This document shows, one piece after another, positions 17,775 through 25,322 of a DNA stretch of 32,597 nucleotides; the first letter of the stretch is position 1, and each line of letters starts with the position of its first letter. The notes below the pieces were generated by a model. The model saw nothing but the letters and a program-made list of their open reading frames with translations. It ran no database searches and was not told the DNA's origin. Source of the DNA: Planctomycetaceae bacterium (lineage in GTDB: Bacteria > Planctomycetota > Planctomycetia > Planctomycetales > Planctomycetaceae); assembly GCA_028284485.1 (NCBI GenBank), contig JANQRQ010000284.1, forward strand, positions 1 to 32,597. The letters run 5' to 3'. Both the position numbers and the translations under genes were made by a program.

Positions 17775-18110
17775 ATGATGGATCCTTCGGTCTACTTGGG
17801 CCGTATTGTCGGAACGTTACCCTTGTTTGTTGTCTGGGCGGTGGGGCTTCGGCTTTGTTGGACGAAGCGTCAGCGGTGGCCCGCTTCTTCCTGGGTCTTG
17901 ATGGCAATTGTGCTGGCGCTGGCGACAAAAACCCTCATTCCGCTGCTATCGGTGTGGATTTTTCAGACATTTCTCACCGGTCTTTCTGCTGTCGGTGTTC
18001 GGGCAGCTTTGGATTCGCTGCTGACATCAGTCGCCGAGGCGGTTGTGTGGGGGCTGTTGTTGTGGGCCATTTTCGGTCAGGCACCACGTTCGGTCAGACG
18101 TAATCGGTAA
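17775..18110 (+). CDS. Small integral membrane protein, unknown function
   Basis: 111 residues. The ATG at 17775 (with a second in-frame ATG right after it) has AGGGAG 4-8 bases upstream. Three predicted membrane segments: about 9-27 (IVGTLPLFVVWAVGLRL), 40-62 (WVLMAIVLALATKTLIPLL) and 85-103 (VAEAVVWGLLLWAIFG), with a basic tail PRSVRRNR that suggests a cytosolic C-terminus. No family recognised. Its stop overlaps the end of a coding-like minus-strand stretch by 17 bases. Confidence 0.72.
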   Translation: MMDPSVYLGRIVGTLPLFVVWAVGLRLCWTKRQRWPASSWVLMAIVLALATKTLIPLLSVWIFQTFLTGLSAVGVRAALDSLLTSVAEAVVWGLLLWAIFGQAPRSVRRNR

Positions 18111-18339
18111 CCTCGATCGTTCCCGCCGACGGCGGTGGCCCGCGAATCGCCGCACCCGGCTTTCCAAACCACGATGCAGTGTCCGAAACATCGAACGGCA
18201 GCCCCGGCAATGTGCGCTGGACGACCGGGCCGATTTGTGTTAGAGGCAATCTTCCAAACGCAGCATTTGCCTGGCAGGTAGAATCATTCTGCGGTGTCAC
18301 ACCGGGATGGTGTTGGGGGCAAATTCGAGTGGAGTCCAA
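18094..18339 (-). other. Coding-like minus-strand stretch, possible small gene or remnant
   Basis: A frame ending at 18094 reads, in its last 50 codons, like a real protein: PGLPFDVSDTASWFGKPG, then AAIRGPPPSAGTIEVTDYV, with codon choice like the flanking genes (GTC, CTG, TTC, GAT, TCG). The upstream part is weaker, only a TTG at 18339 is available as start, and there is no clear ribosome site. It may be the conserved C-terminus of a decayed gene or a small secreted peptide. It lies in the gap between the small membrane gene and the PfkB kinase, on the opposite strand. Confidence 0.35.
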
Positions 18340-18357
18340 TTTCCAAGAAGGAAAACT

Positions 18358-19341
18358 ATGAGCTACGACGTTTACGGCATCGGCAATGCGCTGGTCGATA
18401 TTCAGGTTCAGGTAACCGATTCTCTAGTCGAGCAGGTCGGTTTCGCCAAAGGCATTATGACGCTGGTCGATGAAGAGACGCAGGCAAAAGTTATTTCGGT
18501 AGTTGGTGAGACGCCGCTCAATCGATGTGCCGGTGGATCGGCCGCCAATACGATCATCGGTGTTGCCGATTTCGGTGGCGTTTCCGCGTACGTCGGCAAA
18601 GTCGCCACCGACGCGTTAGGCGAATTCTTTCTGACCGATATGCGACGCATCGGCGTGGCGATCGAAGTGGCGCCCGGGCAGGGGCAAACCGGGACTTGCG
18701 TGGTGCTCATTACGGAAGATGCCCAACGAACGATGCTCACCAATTTGGGTGTGTCGGCGACAATTTCTGCCGACGACGTCGATGAATACGAAATCAAAAA
18801 GGCGAAATACATCTACGTCGAGGGCTATCTCTTTACCGACGAATCGACAAAAGGGGCCGCCCTGCGCGCGATCGAGTTGGCCAAGAAATACGATGTCAAA
18901 GTCGCGCTGACTGTTTCCGACCCGTTCTTGATTGATATTTGCCGGGATGAATTTTGGAAATTGATCGAGGGCCCGGTCGATTTGTTGTTCTGCAACGAAC
19001 TCGAAGCCAAAAGCCTGACCGGACACGACGACCCGATCGACTGTGCTCAAGAAATCCATAAGCACACCGATAACGTCGCGCTCACGCTCGGTAAGAACGG
19101 CTCGATTCTGATGCATGAAGGCCAGGTCATTCCCATCGAAGGCGTATCCGTCGACGAGGTCGACACGACCGGTGCGGGTGACATGTACGCCGCCGGAATT
19201 CTGTACGGAATCACAAACGGTCTGACTTGGAAGCAATCGGGACACTTGGCATCCCATGCCGCAGGCCGCATCGTGTCGCAACTCGGGGCACGCTTGGAGA
19301 ATCGCTTCACGCCGGAAGAGATTCAAGAGCTGATGAATTAA
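18358..19341 (+). CDS. PfkB-family sugar/nucleoside kinase, adenosine-kinase-like
   Basis: 327 residues from ATG 18358 with AAGGA 5 bases upstream. N-terminal motif [16 protein letters not shown], the glycine-rich GGSAANT (substrate lid/binding), and the PfkB signature [16 protein letters not shown] with catalytic Asp and anion hole near the C-terminus. Length and N-terminal pattern fit the adenosine-kinase-like branch of the ribokinase fold, which phosphorylates adenosine or related nucleosides/sugars with ATP in the cytosol. The precise substrate is inferred. It ends 71 bases from the convergent DUF1475 gene, with a hairpin in between. Confidence 0.93.
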   Translation: MSYDVYGIGNALVDIQVQVTDSLVEQVGFAKGIMTLVDEETQAKVISVVGETPLNRCAGGSAANTIIGVADFGGVSAYVGKVATDALGEFFLTDMRRIGVAIEVAPGQGQTGTCVVLITEDAQRTMLTNLGVSATISADDVDEYEIKKAKYIYVEGYLFTDESTKGAALRAIELAKKYDVKVALTVSDPFLIDICRDEFWKLIEGPVDLLFCNELEAKSLTGHDDPIDCAQEIHKHTDNVALTLGKNGSILMHEGQVIPIEGVSVDEVDTTGAGDMYAAGILYGITNGLTWKQSGHLASHAAGRIVSQLGARLENRFTPEEIQELMN

Positions 19342-19346
19342 GGCTC

Positions 19347-19386
19347 GCTGATCCAGCGAAACTACTTACGCTGTCGGCGGATCAGC
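19347..19386. terminator. Hairpin between convergent genes, likely bidirectional terminator
   Basis: Outer arms gctgatcc (19347-19354) and ggatcagc (19379-19386), with an inner agcg/cgct pairing, sit 6 bases after the kinase stop and 26 bases from the DUF1475 stop. Position supports termination from both sides; no T-run is present. Confidence 0.45.
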
Positions 19387-19412
19387 CTGTGTGCGGTTGA
19401 TTGCGGACAATG

Positions 19413-19748
19413 CTAACGATTTCGCGCTGTCAGAAGTTGCTCCCACCCTGCGTCGGCACGCATCGCGGCGAGTTGCCTCAACACGTAGACTGCCATCGCG
19501 ATGTTGCCCAGGCACATGATCAGCACGAACCATATTCCTCGCTTCCAAAGCCGAGTCTCTTTGTAGGCGACCCACACGAAGAATGTGATAAAGCCGCAGT
19601 AGGCGTCGACCAGCGTCGCGATAAACCACGGGTCGGGCCATAAGCCTTGGCCGGCGATGAGTACGCTTCGGTCGAGTGAGGCCACGATCGTGACCGCGAG
19701 CATCGTCACGAGGATCGCGACGAAAATCAGAGCCAGCCGGATTCTCAT
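19413..19748 (-). CDS. DUF1475 small membrane protein
   Basis: 111 residues with three membrane segments (about 5-25, 43-62, 72-92). The DUF1475 pattern is clear: VASLDRSVLIAG, DPWFIATLVDAYCGFITFFVWVAYKE, and LIMCLGNIAMAVYVLRQL (each shortened to its key part). The family occurs in bacteria and plants and has no assigned function. An AAGG lies 8 bases before ATG 19748. Convergent with the PfkB kinase gene. Confidence 0.85.
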   Translation of the reverse strand: MRIRLALIFVAILVTMLAVTIVASLDRSVLIAGQGLWPDPWFIATLVDAYCGFITFFVWVAYKETRLWKRGIWFVLIMCLGNIAMAVYVLRQLAAMRADAGWEQLLTARNR

Positions 19749-19920
19749 AGTCTCTACCTTGTACGATCCACAGGCCAGTTATCTGGGGGCGCGAGGTTCC
19801 CGCCGTGCCACCTGCCTGATTTCAGAAAGGCTGTCCATTCCGGTTCAAGCGACGATTTGCAATCCTGCCAACAGCTTCGGATACGAGTTAGAAAGCGCGC
19901 TCTTCGAACTGGTGTATCAA

Positions 19921-19958
19921 ATAAAAAGGGCCAGTGCAGCTAATCAGCCGACACTGGC
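19921..19958 (-). terminator. Intrinsic terminator of the fasciclin gene
   Basis: On the minus strand a GCCAGTG...CACTGGC stem (7 bp, 19952-19958 with 19930-19936) is followed at once by CCTTTTTAT (19921-19929). Stem plus T-run is the classical rho-independent form. It lies 230 bases beyond the fasciclin stop, with a second structured element between. Confidence 0.8.
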
Positions 19959-20058
19959 ACAAGAATGAATAACAAATCAAATGAATAGAAAGTTATGAAT
20001 TCCGCTGTCTGAAGCGTAACCAGCGTCGCGGTGCCGCTGGCTTCGATGTTTCAAAAAG

Positions 20059-20127
20059 GCCCGGACATTATCCGGCTCCACACACCTCAAGCAACCAGTG
20101 GAGCAATTGGATTGTTAATGTCCGGGC
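20059..20127 (-). repeat. Long two-tier hairpin in the fasciclin 3' region
   Basis: The outer stem is 12 bp and perfect: gcccggacatta (20059-20070) with taatgtccgggc (20116-20127). The inner stem is 7 bp: gctccac (20075-20081) with gtggagc (20098-20104). Followed leftward by an A/T-rich stretch. It could be a structured 3' UTR that protects the mRNA, a small RNA, or a palindromic repeat insertion. Confidence 0.7.
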
Positions 20128-20187
20128 ACAGAACCTAGAACGCGAAGCATTGCTTGGGGAGTAGCTCTCTGTGTTCCGGCAAATTTC

Positions 20188-21159
20188 TTAGTTGTTCGAA
20201 GCGGTTTTTTCACCCTTTTGTGGCAGAAGCACAGCGTCGATGACATGAATCACGCCGTTGCTCGCCTCAATGTCGACGGCCACAAGTTGTGCATCATTCA
20301 CTTTGGCAGAGTTCCCAGAGGCGGAGATGTTGATCTTCCCGCCCTGCAGCGTTTCGGCATGCCCAGCCTTAAGGGCATCGTCAGAGTAAATGCGTCCCGC
20401 GACGACGTGGTACTTCAAGATCGCGACGAGTTGATCCTTATTCTCAGGTTTCAGCAGTGTTTCGACTGTTCCTGCGGGAAGTTTGGCGAACGCATCGTCG
20501 GTCGGGGCGAATACGGTCAGCGGACCTTTTCCGGCCAACGCCTCGACCAAACCGGCAGCCTTCGCAGCAGCGACAAGTGTCTTGAAGTTTTCGGCTTTGA
20601 CAGCGGTGGTGGGGATATCATCAGTGGCCGGAAGAATCACACTGTCGATCACATGAATGACACCGTTGGCGCAGTTGATGTCTGTTTTGACGACTTGTGC
20701 GTTATCAACCATGACTTTCCCGCCGTCGACTTTGATGTCGACTCGTTGACCGTTCACGGTTGTCGCGTTTGACAATCCGACAACCTGCTCTGCTTTGACG
20801 GCTCCCGGGACGACGTGGTAGGTCAGAATGGCTTGCAGCTTGCCTTTGTTCTCAGGCTTCAGCAATTCGGCAATCGTTCCCTGAGGAAGCTTCGCGAATG
20901 CTTCGTCTGTCGGGGCGAAAACCGTAAAGGGGCCTTTACCCTTCAAAGTATCGACGAGCCCGGCTGCTTGGACTGCAGCGACAAGAGTTTTGAAAGAACC
21001 CGCGCCGACAGCAGTGTCGACGATATCCGCAGCTGCTGCGGGGGCGGCACGGTGGTATGAAACTTGATGAGTACGAACAGATTGTTGGCAATGGTCTGCT
21101 GCCACGACGCTGTTGACAGCCATTGATGCGGCGATACCGAACGTGAACAAATTCTTCAT
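20188..21159 (-). CDS. Secreted protein with two fasciclin (FAS1) domains
   Basis: 323 residues. A signal peptide (1-20, [20 protein letters not shown]) is followed by two tandem FAS1 domains, about 45-178 and 185-315. Each has the H1/H2 pattern: [41 protein letters not shown] start (first) and [13 protein letters not shown]...[17 protein letters not shown] (second), then LTYHVVPG or LKYHVVAG, then [13 protein letters not shown] or [16 protein letters not shown]1 proteins mediate adhesion or ligand binding outside the cell. The R. sphaeroides singlet-oxygen regulon includes a FAS1 protein, which may be relevant to the neighbours. GAGGGAT lies just before ATG 21159. Confidence 0.95.
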   Translation of the reverse strand: MKNLFTFGIAASMAVNSVVAADHCQQSVRTHQVSYHRAAPAAAADIVDTAVGAGSFKTLVAAVQAAGLVDTLKGKGPFTVFAPTDEAFAKLPQGTIAELLKPENKGKLQAILTYHVVPGAVKAEQVVGLSNATTVNGQRVDIKVDGGKVMVDNAQVVKTDINCANGVIHVIDSVILPATDDIPTTAVKAENFKTLVAAAKAAGLVEALAGKGPLTVFAPTDDAFAKLPAGTVETLLKPENKDQLVAILKYHVVAGRIYSDDALKAGHAETLQGGKINISASGNSAKVNDAQLVAVDIEASNGVIHVIDAVLLPQKGEKTASNN

Positions 21160-21218
21160 AACATCCCTCGTGGTTCAAAATGTTTCCTAAAGTTATGTAT
21201 CACCGCCGGCCGGCGTGA

Positions 21219-21235
21219 GAACGATCATTTCGTTC
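21219..21235. promoter_or_regulatory. Palindrome upstream of the fasciclin gene, candidate operator
   Basis: Perfect inverted repeat gaacga-tcatt-tcgttc, centred about 68 bases before the fasciclin start. A transcription factor dimer could bind it. Chance cannot be excluded at 6-bp arms. A gccggccggc palindrome lies just beside it (about 21205-21214). Confidence 0.35.
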
Positions 21236-21427
21236 ACAGCTTTTCTAGGAGTCGTCACCGGCTTGGCCACTCGGGAACGACAAAAAATGTCAGCATCCTG
21301 AAAAAATGTTGTCTGGCGTTATGCGTCTGCCGAATTGCAGCATCGCGCATCGTAGAATGACGCCGAACGAATGCTTAAATGCACGCAGCGCAGTTGCCGG
21401 GATGCGAGAAAATACCGTGCTGAACAC

Positions 21428-21907
21428 CTAAGACTGGTTCAAAATTCGCTGCATGGTTGCGGCGCGGTACTCGAAGATTCGCTGCAAATCTCGACGCACG
21501 AAAAGCCGATCGATGATTGCGCCGCCCGGTACGGCATACTCGACAAGATCATGGCAAATCGTCGAGCCGTTGCATTCTTCGAAAGTGTGCTCGTGATACC
21601 ACCTCTTGTAGGGGCCGCGAACCTGTTCGTCGACAAAGCGAGTGCCCGGCTCCCAAACACTGATTCGGGACTGCCAGCGAACTGGCATGCCATGGATGCG
21701 AAGGGCGTAATCGATCAATGTGCCGGCATGCATGTCGATCGGAGGCGGCGTCAACACGCGAAACTTCAGCCAGGGGGGAGTAATCGTCTCTAATCGCATG
21801 GCGTCTGCGAAGAAACTGAAGACCTCTTGGATTGGACGCGCAATTTCTGTCGTTGTTTTCAAAAGGAAACAACCAGATTTCGTTGGATGGTTTGCGATTG
21901 CGATCAT
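21428..21907 (-). CDS. SRPBCC (START/polyketide-cyclase-like) family protein
   Basis: 159 residues from ATG 21907, the length typical of the family; an in-frame extension to 22027 adds 40 basic, low-information residues. Visible: a first strand TTTEIARPIQEVFSFFAD, TPPWLKFRVLTP, GTLIDYALRIHGMPVRW, RISVWEPGTRFVDEQ, GPYKRWYHEHTFEE and VEYAVPGG ending in a C-terminal helix FEYRAATMQRIL. The fold forms a deep hydrophobic pocket for lipids or polyketides. Related SRPBCC proteins often occur with photolyase, CFA synthase and SDR genes. No catalytic function can be assigned. Confidence 0.87.
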   Translation of the reverse strand: MIAIANHPTKSGCFLLKTTTEIARPIQEVFSFFADAMRLETITPPWLKFRVLTPPPIDMHAGTLIDYALRIHGMPVRWQSRISVWEPGTRFVDEQVRGPYKRWYHEHTFEECNGSTICHDLVEYAVPGGAIIDRLFVRRDLQRIFEYRAATMQRILNQS

Positions 21908-22371
21908 CTTCCGCTTCAATCCTCTCCGATTTCGTGAGCTTCGAAGGAATTGTAAACCCGAGAATAGAGATGCCCACCATTTGCCCCGCGAATTCCGCAC
22001 AGGAGGATACGTCCGCGACATTGTCATCGACCGAGCACCCGTGCTGGAGAGAGTGCGTTCGTAAGGCGTTGTAACGCATTGAGATACGCCATTTTGCGTT
22101 CAACAGTTGGTCAATCCGCTCGGCTGTCATATAAACCCTTATGTGTCTTCATCTAGCGATGTTGTGACGACTGTCTAAGTTTGTTAATCGGACGTCTCAA
22201 AAGCGGTTAATTCCGGGAGCAGGAGTAAGTTCCTTCGAGTGGAATTCAGCAAAGCGAAATCGGCGACCGTTTGGTCACGGCAGTTTTGCCCTAAAGCTGA
22301 GAGACTGGAATCGAAATCTTCGAAACGTCGATCGTCGCAATTCGACGATTCTTAATCAGGCGAGGATTGCC
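21908..22371. other. Spacer upstream of divergent SRPBCC and membrane-peroxiredoxin genes
   Basis: No gene is firmly supported. A minus-strand frame beginning at ATG 22130 (MTAERIDQLLNAKWRISM) has AAGGG 5 bases upstream and is open into the SRPBCC gene in another frame. It could be a short unknown gene or the relic of one, but nothing in it was recognised. No clear promoter for the gene at 22372. Confidence 0.4.
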
Positions 22372-23364
22372 ATGGATCACGAAATCACCAAACCGAAAAT
22401 CTGGATGCGAAACGTCTTGTACGCCGCCGCCACATACAACATCGTGTGGGGGATTATGGCGATTGCCGTTCCGGTCCGCTTTCTCGGTTGGTTGGGGTTT
22501 GATCCGATGCCGGTCTATCCGGAACTGTGGCAATGCATCGGAATGATTGTGGGAGTGTACGGCATCGGTTACGCCATCGCCGCTCGCGACCCATATCGCC
22601 ACTGGCCCATCGTTCTCGTCGGACTACTCGGCAAAGTTTTCGGTCCGATCGGATTCCTGAACGCTGTATTGGCAGGAAGATTGCCGGTCGAACTCGGTTG
22701 GACGATTGTCACGAACGATCTGATTTGGTGGGCGCCGTTTTCGCTGATATTGTGGCGGGCCGCGCGAGCCATTCAGTCGCAGCAGGCCATGTTAACTGTG
22801 CCCCCTGTGCTGAAACCTGTTGATCCATTGGGCCGCATCGTCAGTCAGTATGGCATGAGCCTTCGCGAGTTGTCCCGGCAACAGCCGGTGCTGCTGGTCT
22901 TTTTGCGGCATTCCGGATGTACGTTCTGCCGAGAGACATTAAGCGATCTGGCCGACCAAAGACGGGATATTGAAAGCAGCGGAGTGAGCATCGCACTCGT
23001 TCATATGGGCGAGGATCGCCCCCAAAGCTTACTTCTTAAGTATGGATTGACCGATTTGCATTGCTATCACGATCCCTTCAGTCAGCTGTATGAGGCATTT
23101 GGATTGACTCTCGGAAGCTTTCGCCAGTTGTTGGGCGCCAAGGTCTGGTTCCGCGGGTTCGCCGCGATTTTGGCCGGCCACGGCATCGGCCAACTTGACG
23201 GCAACGGTTTTCGCATGCCGGGGGCGTTCGTCATCGATAACGGCGAAGTGGTGCGTGCTTACCGCCATCGGTCGGCCGCCGATCGGCCGAACTACATGCG
23301 GCTTGTGCGGCCCGTCGACGGGTGCCTCGAATTGACCGCCAGCCAGGCCGGCGCAACAGCGTAG
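22372..23364 (+). CDS. Membrane domain fused to a peroxiredoxin-like (PRXL2/SelL-type) domain
   Basis: 330 residues. The N-terminal half (13-130) has about four membrane segments (VLYAAATYNIVWGIMAIAV, CIGMIVGVYGIGYAIA, IVLVGLLGKVFGPIGFLNAV, DLIWWAPFSLILW). The C-terminal half (150-320) is a thioredoxin-fold, peroxiredoxin-like domain of the AhpC/TSA_2 (SelL, PRXL2) kind, with VFLRHSGCTFCRE (CxxC at 183/186), GVSIALVHMGE, YHDPFSQLYEAFGL, PGAFVIDNGEVVRAYRHRSAADRP. It would place a thiol redox site at the membrane, likely for peroxide or lipid-peroxide reduction or disulfide exchange (inference). Not co-directional with the SRPBCC gene to its left. Confidence 0.9.
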   Translation: MDHEITKPKIWMRNVLYAAATYNIVWGIMAIAVPVRFLGWLGFDPMPVYPELWQCIGMIVGVYGIGYAIAARDPYRHWPIVLVGLLGKVFGPIGFLNAVLAGRLPVELGWTIVTNDLIWWAPFSLILWRAARAIQSQQAMLTVPPVLKPVDPLGRIVSQYGMSLRELSRQQPVLLVFLRHSGCTFCRETLSDLADQRRDIESSGVSIALVHMGEDRPQSLLLKYGLTDLHCYHDPFSQLYEAFGLTLGSFRQLLGAKVWFRGFAAILAGHGIGQLDGNGFRMPGAFVIDNGEVVRAYRHRSAADRPNYMRLVRPVDGCLELTASQAGATA

Positions 23365-23759
23365 AAGTTTGCGCCGTTAACGGCGATCGCTTTCCGCCCT
23401 GCCTTTCCTGACCATTTCTTCAATCGGTCAGCGCCTCAACGCGTGTTGTATGATTGTGCCATGCGGCAAAGGTCTATCCGCACGCGTTGGCTATCGCTTC
23501 AGCCGCGTATTGAGAAATCTCAATGCGCACTTCCCGCCGATATCCGCTATCATCGAGTGCACTCCGCCGGATCGGAATTCGGGAGGCGAAAGCCTTCCGG
23601 GAGGCGAGGCTCCCGCGGAGCCAAGAAATAAGGTTACTGAAGTGTGTCGTGAACTTCGCCGTCGCAAGGCAGGTTACGCGAACTCAGTTGTCTTCATTTC
23701 GATCCGTATCCTCATGCTTGGTCGATAGAAATTCGATATCGAAAGATCCAGAAAGAGCC
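23365..23759. other. Gene-free spacer with a palindromic repeat
   Basis: No gene is supported. It carries the REP-like palindromes at 23580-23622. An upstream in-frame extension of the next gene runs through this repeat but lacks coding character, so the start at 23760 was preferred. Confidence 0.5.
23580..23622. repeat. REP-like palindromic repeat, tandem pair
   Basis: Two adjacent 18-bp units begin cgggaggcga (23580-23597 and 23598-23615). The second folds as cgggag-gcgagg-ctcccg, and an overlapping alternative hairpin ggctcc-cgc-ggagcc spans 23608-23622. I recall similar gaggctcccgcggagcc palindromes as common intergenic repeats in planctomycetes; not verified here. Confidence 0.7.
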
Positions 23760-24542
23760 ATGCCGATTTTCGCACGATTGATTGTACTGCCAGCCCTTTG
23801 CCTCTTGCTAATGACGACGGCTGCTGATGCGCAGAAGTCAACAGACCGCGCAGCTTTCGAATCGCTGCTCAGTGGTCAGTGGAGCGAATCGTTTGCCGAC
23901 GACTGCACCGACGATTGGCATGACCAATGGTTCCTCGACGGTGAAAAAGCCATCGTGACCAACAGTGCCGAAGCCATGACGATCGACACCGCCAATGGCT
24001 ACGCCGTTCTCTGGACAAAAAAGGAGTTTAAAGGCGATTTGCGGATCGAATACGACTTCAAGCGAGTTGATTCGAACAACAAAGGGGTCAACATCATTTA
24101 CATCCAGGCCGTTGGAGATGGTCAGGACGGACACGTCGATGACATTACCCAGTGGTCCGACCGTCGCACGACGGCTGCCATGAAGAACTACTACCTCAAC
24201 ATGCATACGTATCATATCAGCTACGCGGCTTACCCCGATGACTATATTCGGGGACGGCGTTACCTGCCGTTGGAGAACAAGGGGCTGGCCGGCACAGAAC
24301 TCGCCGGCGAATACAACAAGGTTGGAGTTTTTGACGATCACGAATGGGTTCGGGTCACAATTGTCAAAACGGCCGAGGAGTTTTACATCGAGTTTCGGCA
24401 CCCCCAAGAGACGTTGTTGTGCCATTTCGTGAACGAAGACAAACCGCCGATCGAACGCGGCCGCGTCGGTTTGCGTCTCATGCCGGGCCGCATGTCGCAG
24501 TTTCGCAATATCCGCATTTCCGAACGAGCCGCAACAAAGTAG
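23760..24542 (+). CDS. Secreted DUF1961-like (concanavalin-type) protein
   Basis: 260 residues from ATG 23760 (AGAAAGAG just upstream). A signal peptide (1-24, LIVLPALCLLLMTTAADA) is followed by a single beta-sandwich-like domain. Landmarks: DDWHDQWFLDGEKAIV, YAVLWTKKEFKGDLRIEYDF, NNKGVNIIYIQAVG, YYLNMHTYHISYAAY, EWVRVTIVKTAEEFYIEF, IERGRVGLRLMPGRMSQFRNIRIS. This layout matches DUF1961/DUF1080-type LamG-like proteins, which are common in planctomycetes and linked to glycan binding or breakdown. The assignment to DUF1961 rather than DUF1080 is from memory. It stands alone. Confidence 0.85.
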   Translation: MPIFARLIVLPALCLLLMTTAADAQKSTDRAAFESLLSGQWSESFADDCTDDWHDQWFLDGEKAIVTNSAEAMTIDTANGYAVLWTKKEFKGDLRIEYDFKRVDSNNKGVNIIYIQAVGDGQDGHVDDITQWSDRRTTAAMKNYYLNMHTYHISYAAYPDDYIRGRRYLPLENKGLAGTELAGEYNKVGVFDDHEWVRVTIVKTAEEFYIEFRHPQETLLCHFVNEDKPPIERGRVGLRLMPGRMSQFRNIRISERAATK

Positions 24543-24558
24543 GCCGCTTTATTCTCGC

Positions 24559-24800
24559 ATGACGAGCGAACCTCCAGACCAAAAGCTCGATGCGTACGGG
24601 GACCCGTTACCGAATGGGGCACTCGCTCGGTTGGGTACGCTGCAGTTCCGGCATTTGCACGGAGACCGAACAGGCGTCACATCGGTACTAGAAGGCATTC
24701 GCGTCCTTCCACGACCAGGAAGCGGAACATTGGATCGAGTTTTCGCCCGATGGAAAGCTGGGGCTGACGAACCTATCATGGACATGCACCGGTCGTATGG
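24559..24800 (+). pseudogene. Remnant of a WD40 repeat gene (frameshifted, internally deleted)
   Basis: The frame starting at ATG 24559 begins LDAYGDPLPNGALARLGTLQ followed by FRH, which is the standard opening of planctomycete WD40 repeat proteins. The propeller that should follow is missing from this frame. In another frame, around 24700-24790, the text reads HWIEFSPDGKLGLT then TGRMELA, clear WD40 fragments. So a longer gene has lost most of its length and its reading frame. It lies just before an intact conserved hypothetical gene on the same strand. Confidence 0.75.
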
Positions 24801-24878
24801 AACTTGCAGCAGTAGCTTCGTCACCGGCTCACCGCCGGTCATCTATTCCCGTCGACACGTGACATACGGAGAAACATC

Positions 24879-25322
24879 ATGGGCGCAGAACCGTGCTGGT
24901 ATCGCGTGAAGTATCAGGAGGACATCGAGGCGGCACTGCAGGCGCTGCGAGAGCGAGAATTCAAAGCCGGGCGTTATCGGCCTGTCATTCCGTTCTTACA
25001 GTTTCCCATCGGTTCCGATGCAGCGAGCCCCGGGGCCCAGCACTCAACGATTGACGAAGCTCGGGCAGAAGTGATGGAAGAGGGGACCGGATCGATCCTC
25101 GACTTCGACCACATTTCGGAAGAGCCTGACTACTGTGCCCTTGCCCCCATGGATGCGGAAACGCACGAAGCATTATACGGGACTGCAAAACCAACAGCAG
25201 AAATGGTCACCAACAATATGGCGTTTTTGGAAGACGTCGAACGCGGCCAAGGTGTTTACATCACCCTTTATAAGGATGACCAGCCCGACGAGATTTTGTT
25301 TGCCGGCTTTTCGTTCGATTGA
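24879..25322 (+). CDS. Conserved hypothetical protein
   Basis: 147 residues from ATG 24879, with GGAG 8 bases upstream. Motifs: MGAEPCWYRVKYQEDIEAAL, LREREFKAGRYRPVIPFL, GTGSILDFDHI, EEPDYCALAPM and the C-terminal RGQGVYITLYKDDQPDEILF followed by AGFSFD. The composition (acidic, soluble, no signal peptide or membrane segment) suggests a cytosolic protein. I have the impression that homologs occur in planctomycetes and actinomycetes, but cannot give a function. Its last 55 bases overlap the 3' end of the convergent SDR gene. Upstream lies the WD40 remnant. Confidence 0.85.
   Translation: MGAEPCWYRVKYQEDIEAALQALREREFKAGRYRPVIPFLQFPIGSDAASPGAQHSTIDEARAEVMEEGTGSILDFDHISEEPDYCALAPMDAETHEALYGTAKPTAEMVTNNMAFLEDVERGQGVYITLYKDDQPDEILFAGFSFD

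Larger units (their letters stand above)
19749..20187. other. Spacer with the fasciclin 3' region
   Basis: No gene is supported. From right to left it holds the presumed 3' untranslated region of the fasciclin gene: the long hairpin at 20059-20127 and the terminator at 19921-19958. Bases 19749-19920 contain the upstream side of the DUF1475 gene, without a clear promoter. The text gcgaggttcccgccg near 19790 resembles a degenerate copy of the palindromic repeat at 23598-23622. Confidence 0.55.

Noticed and set aside
18616..19326. 236-codon minus-strand frame
   Set aside because: Antisense to the PfkB kinase.
21549..22130. 193-codon minus-strand frame from ATG 22130
   Set aside because: Over most of its length it overlaps the SRPBCC gene in another frame. 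The first part has a plausible ribosome site but no recognisable domain, so it is only mentioned in the spacer entry.
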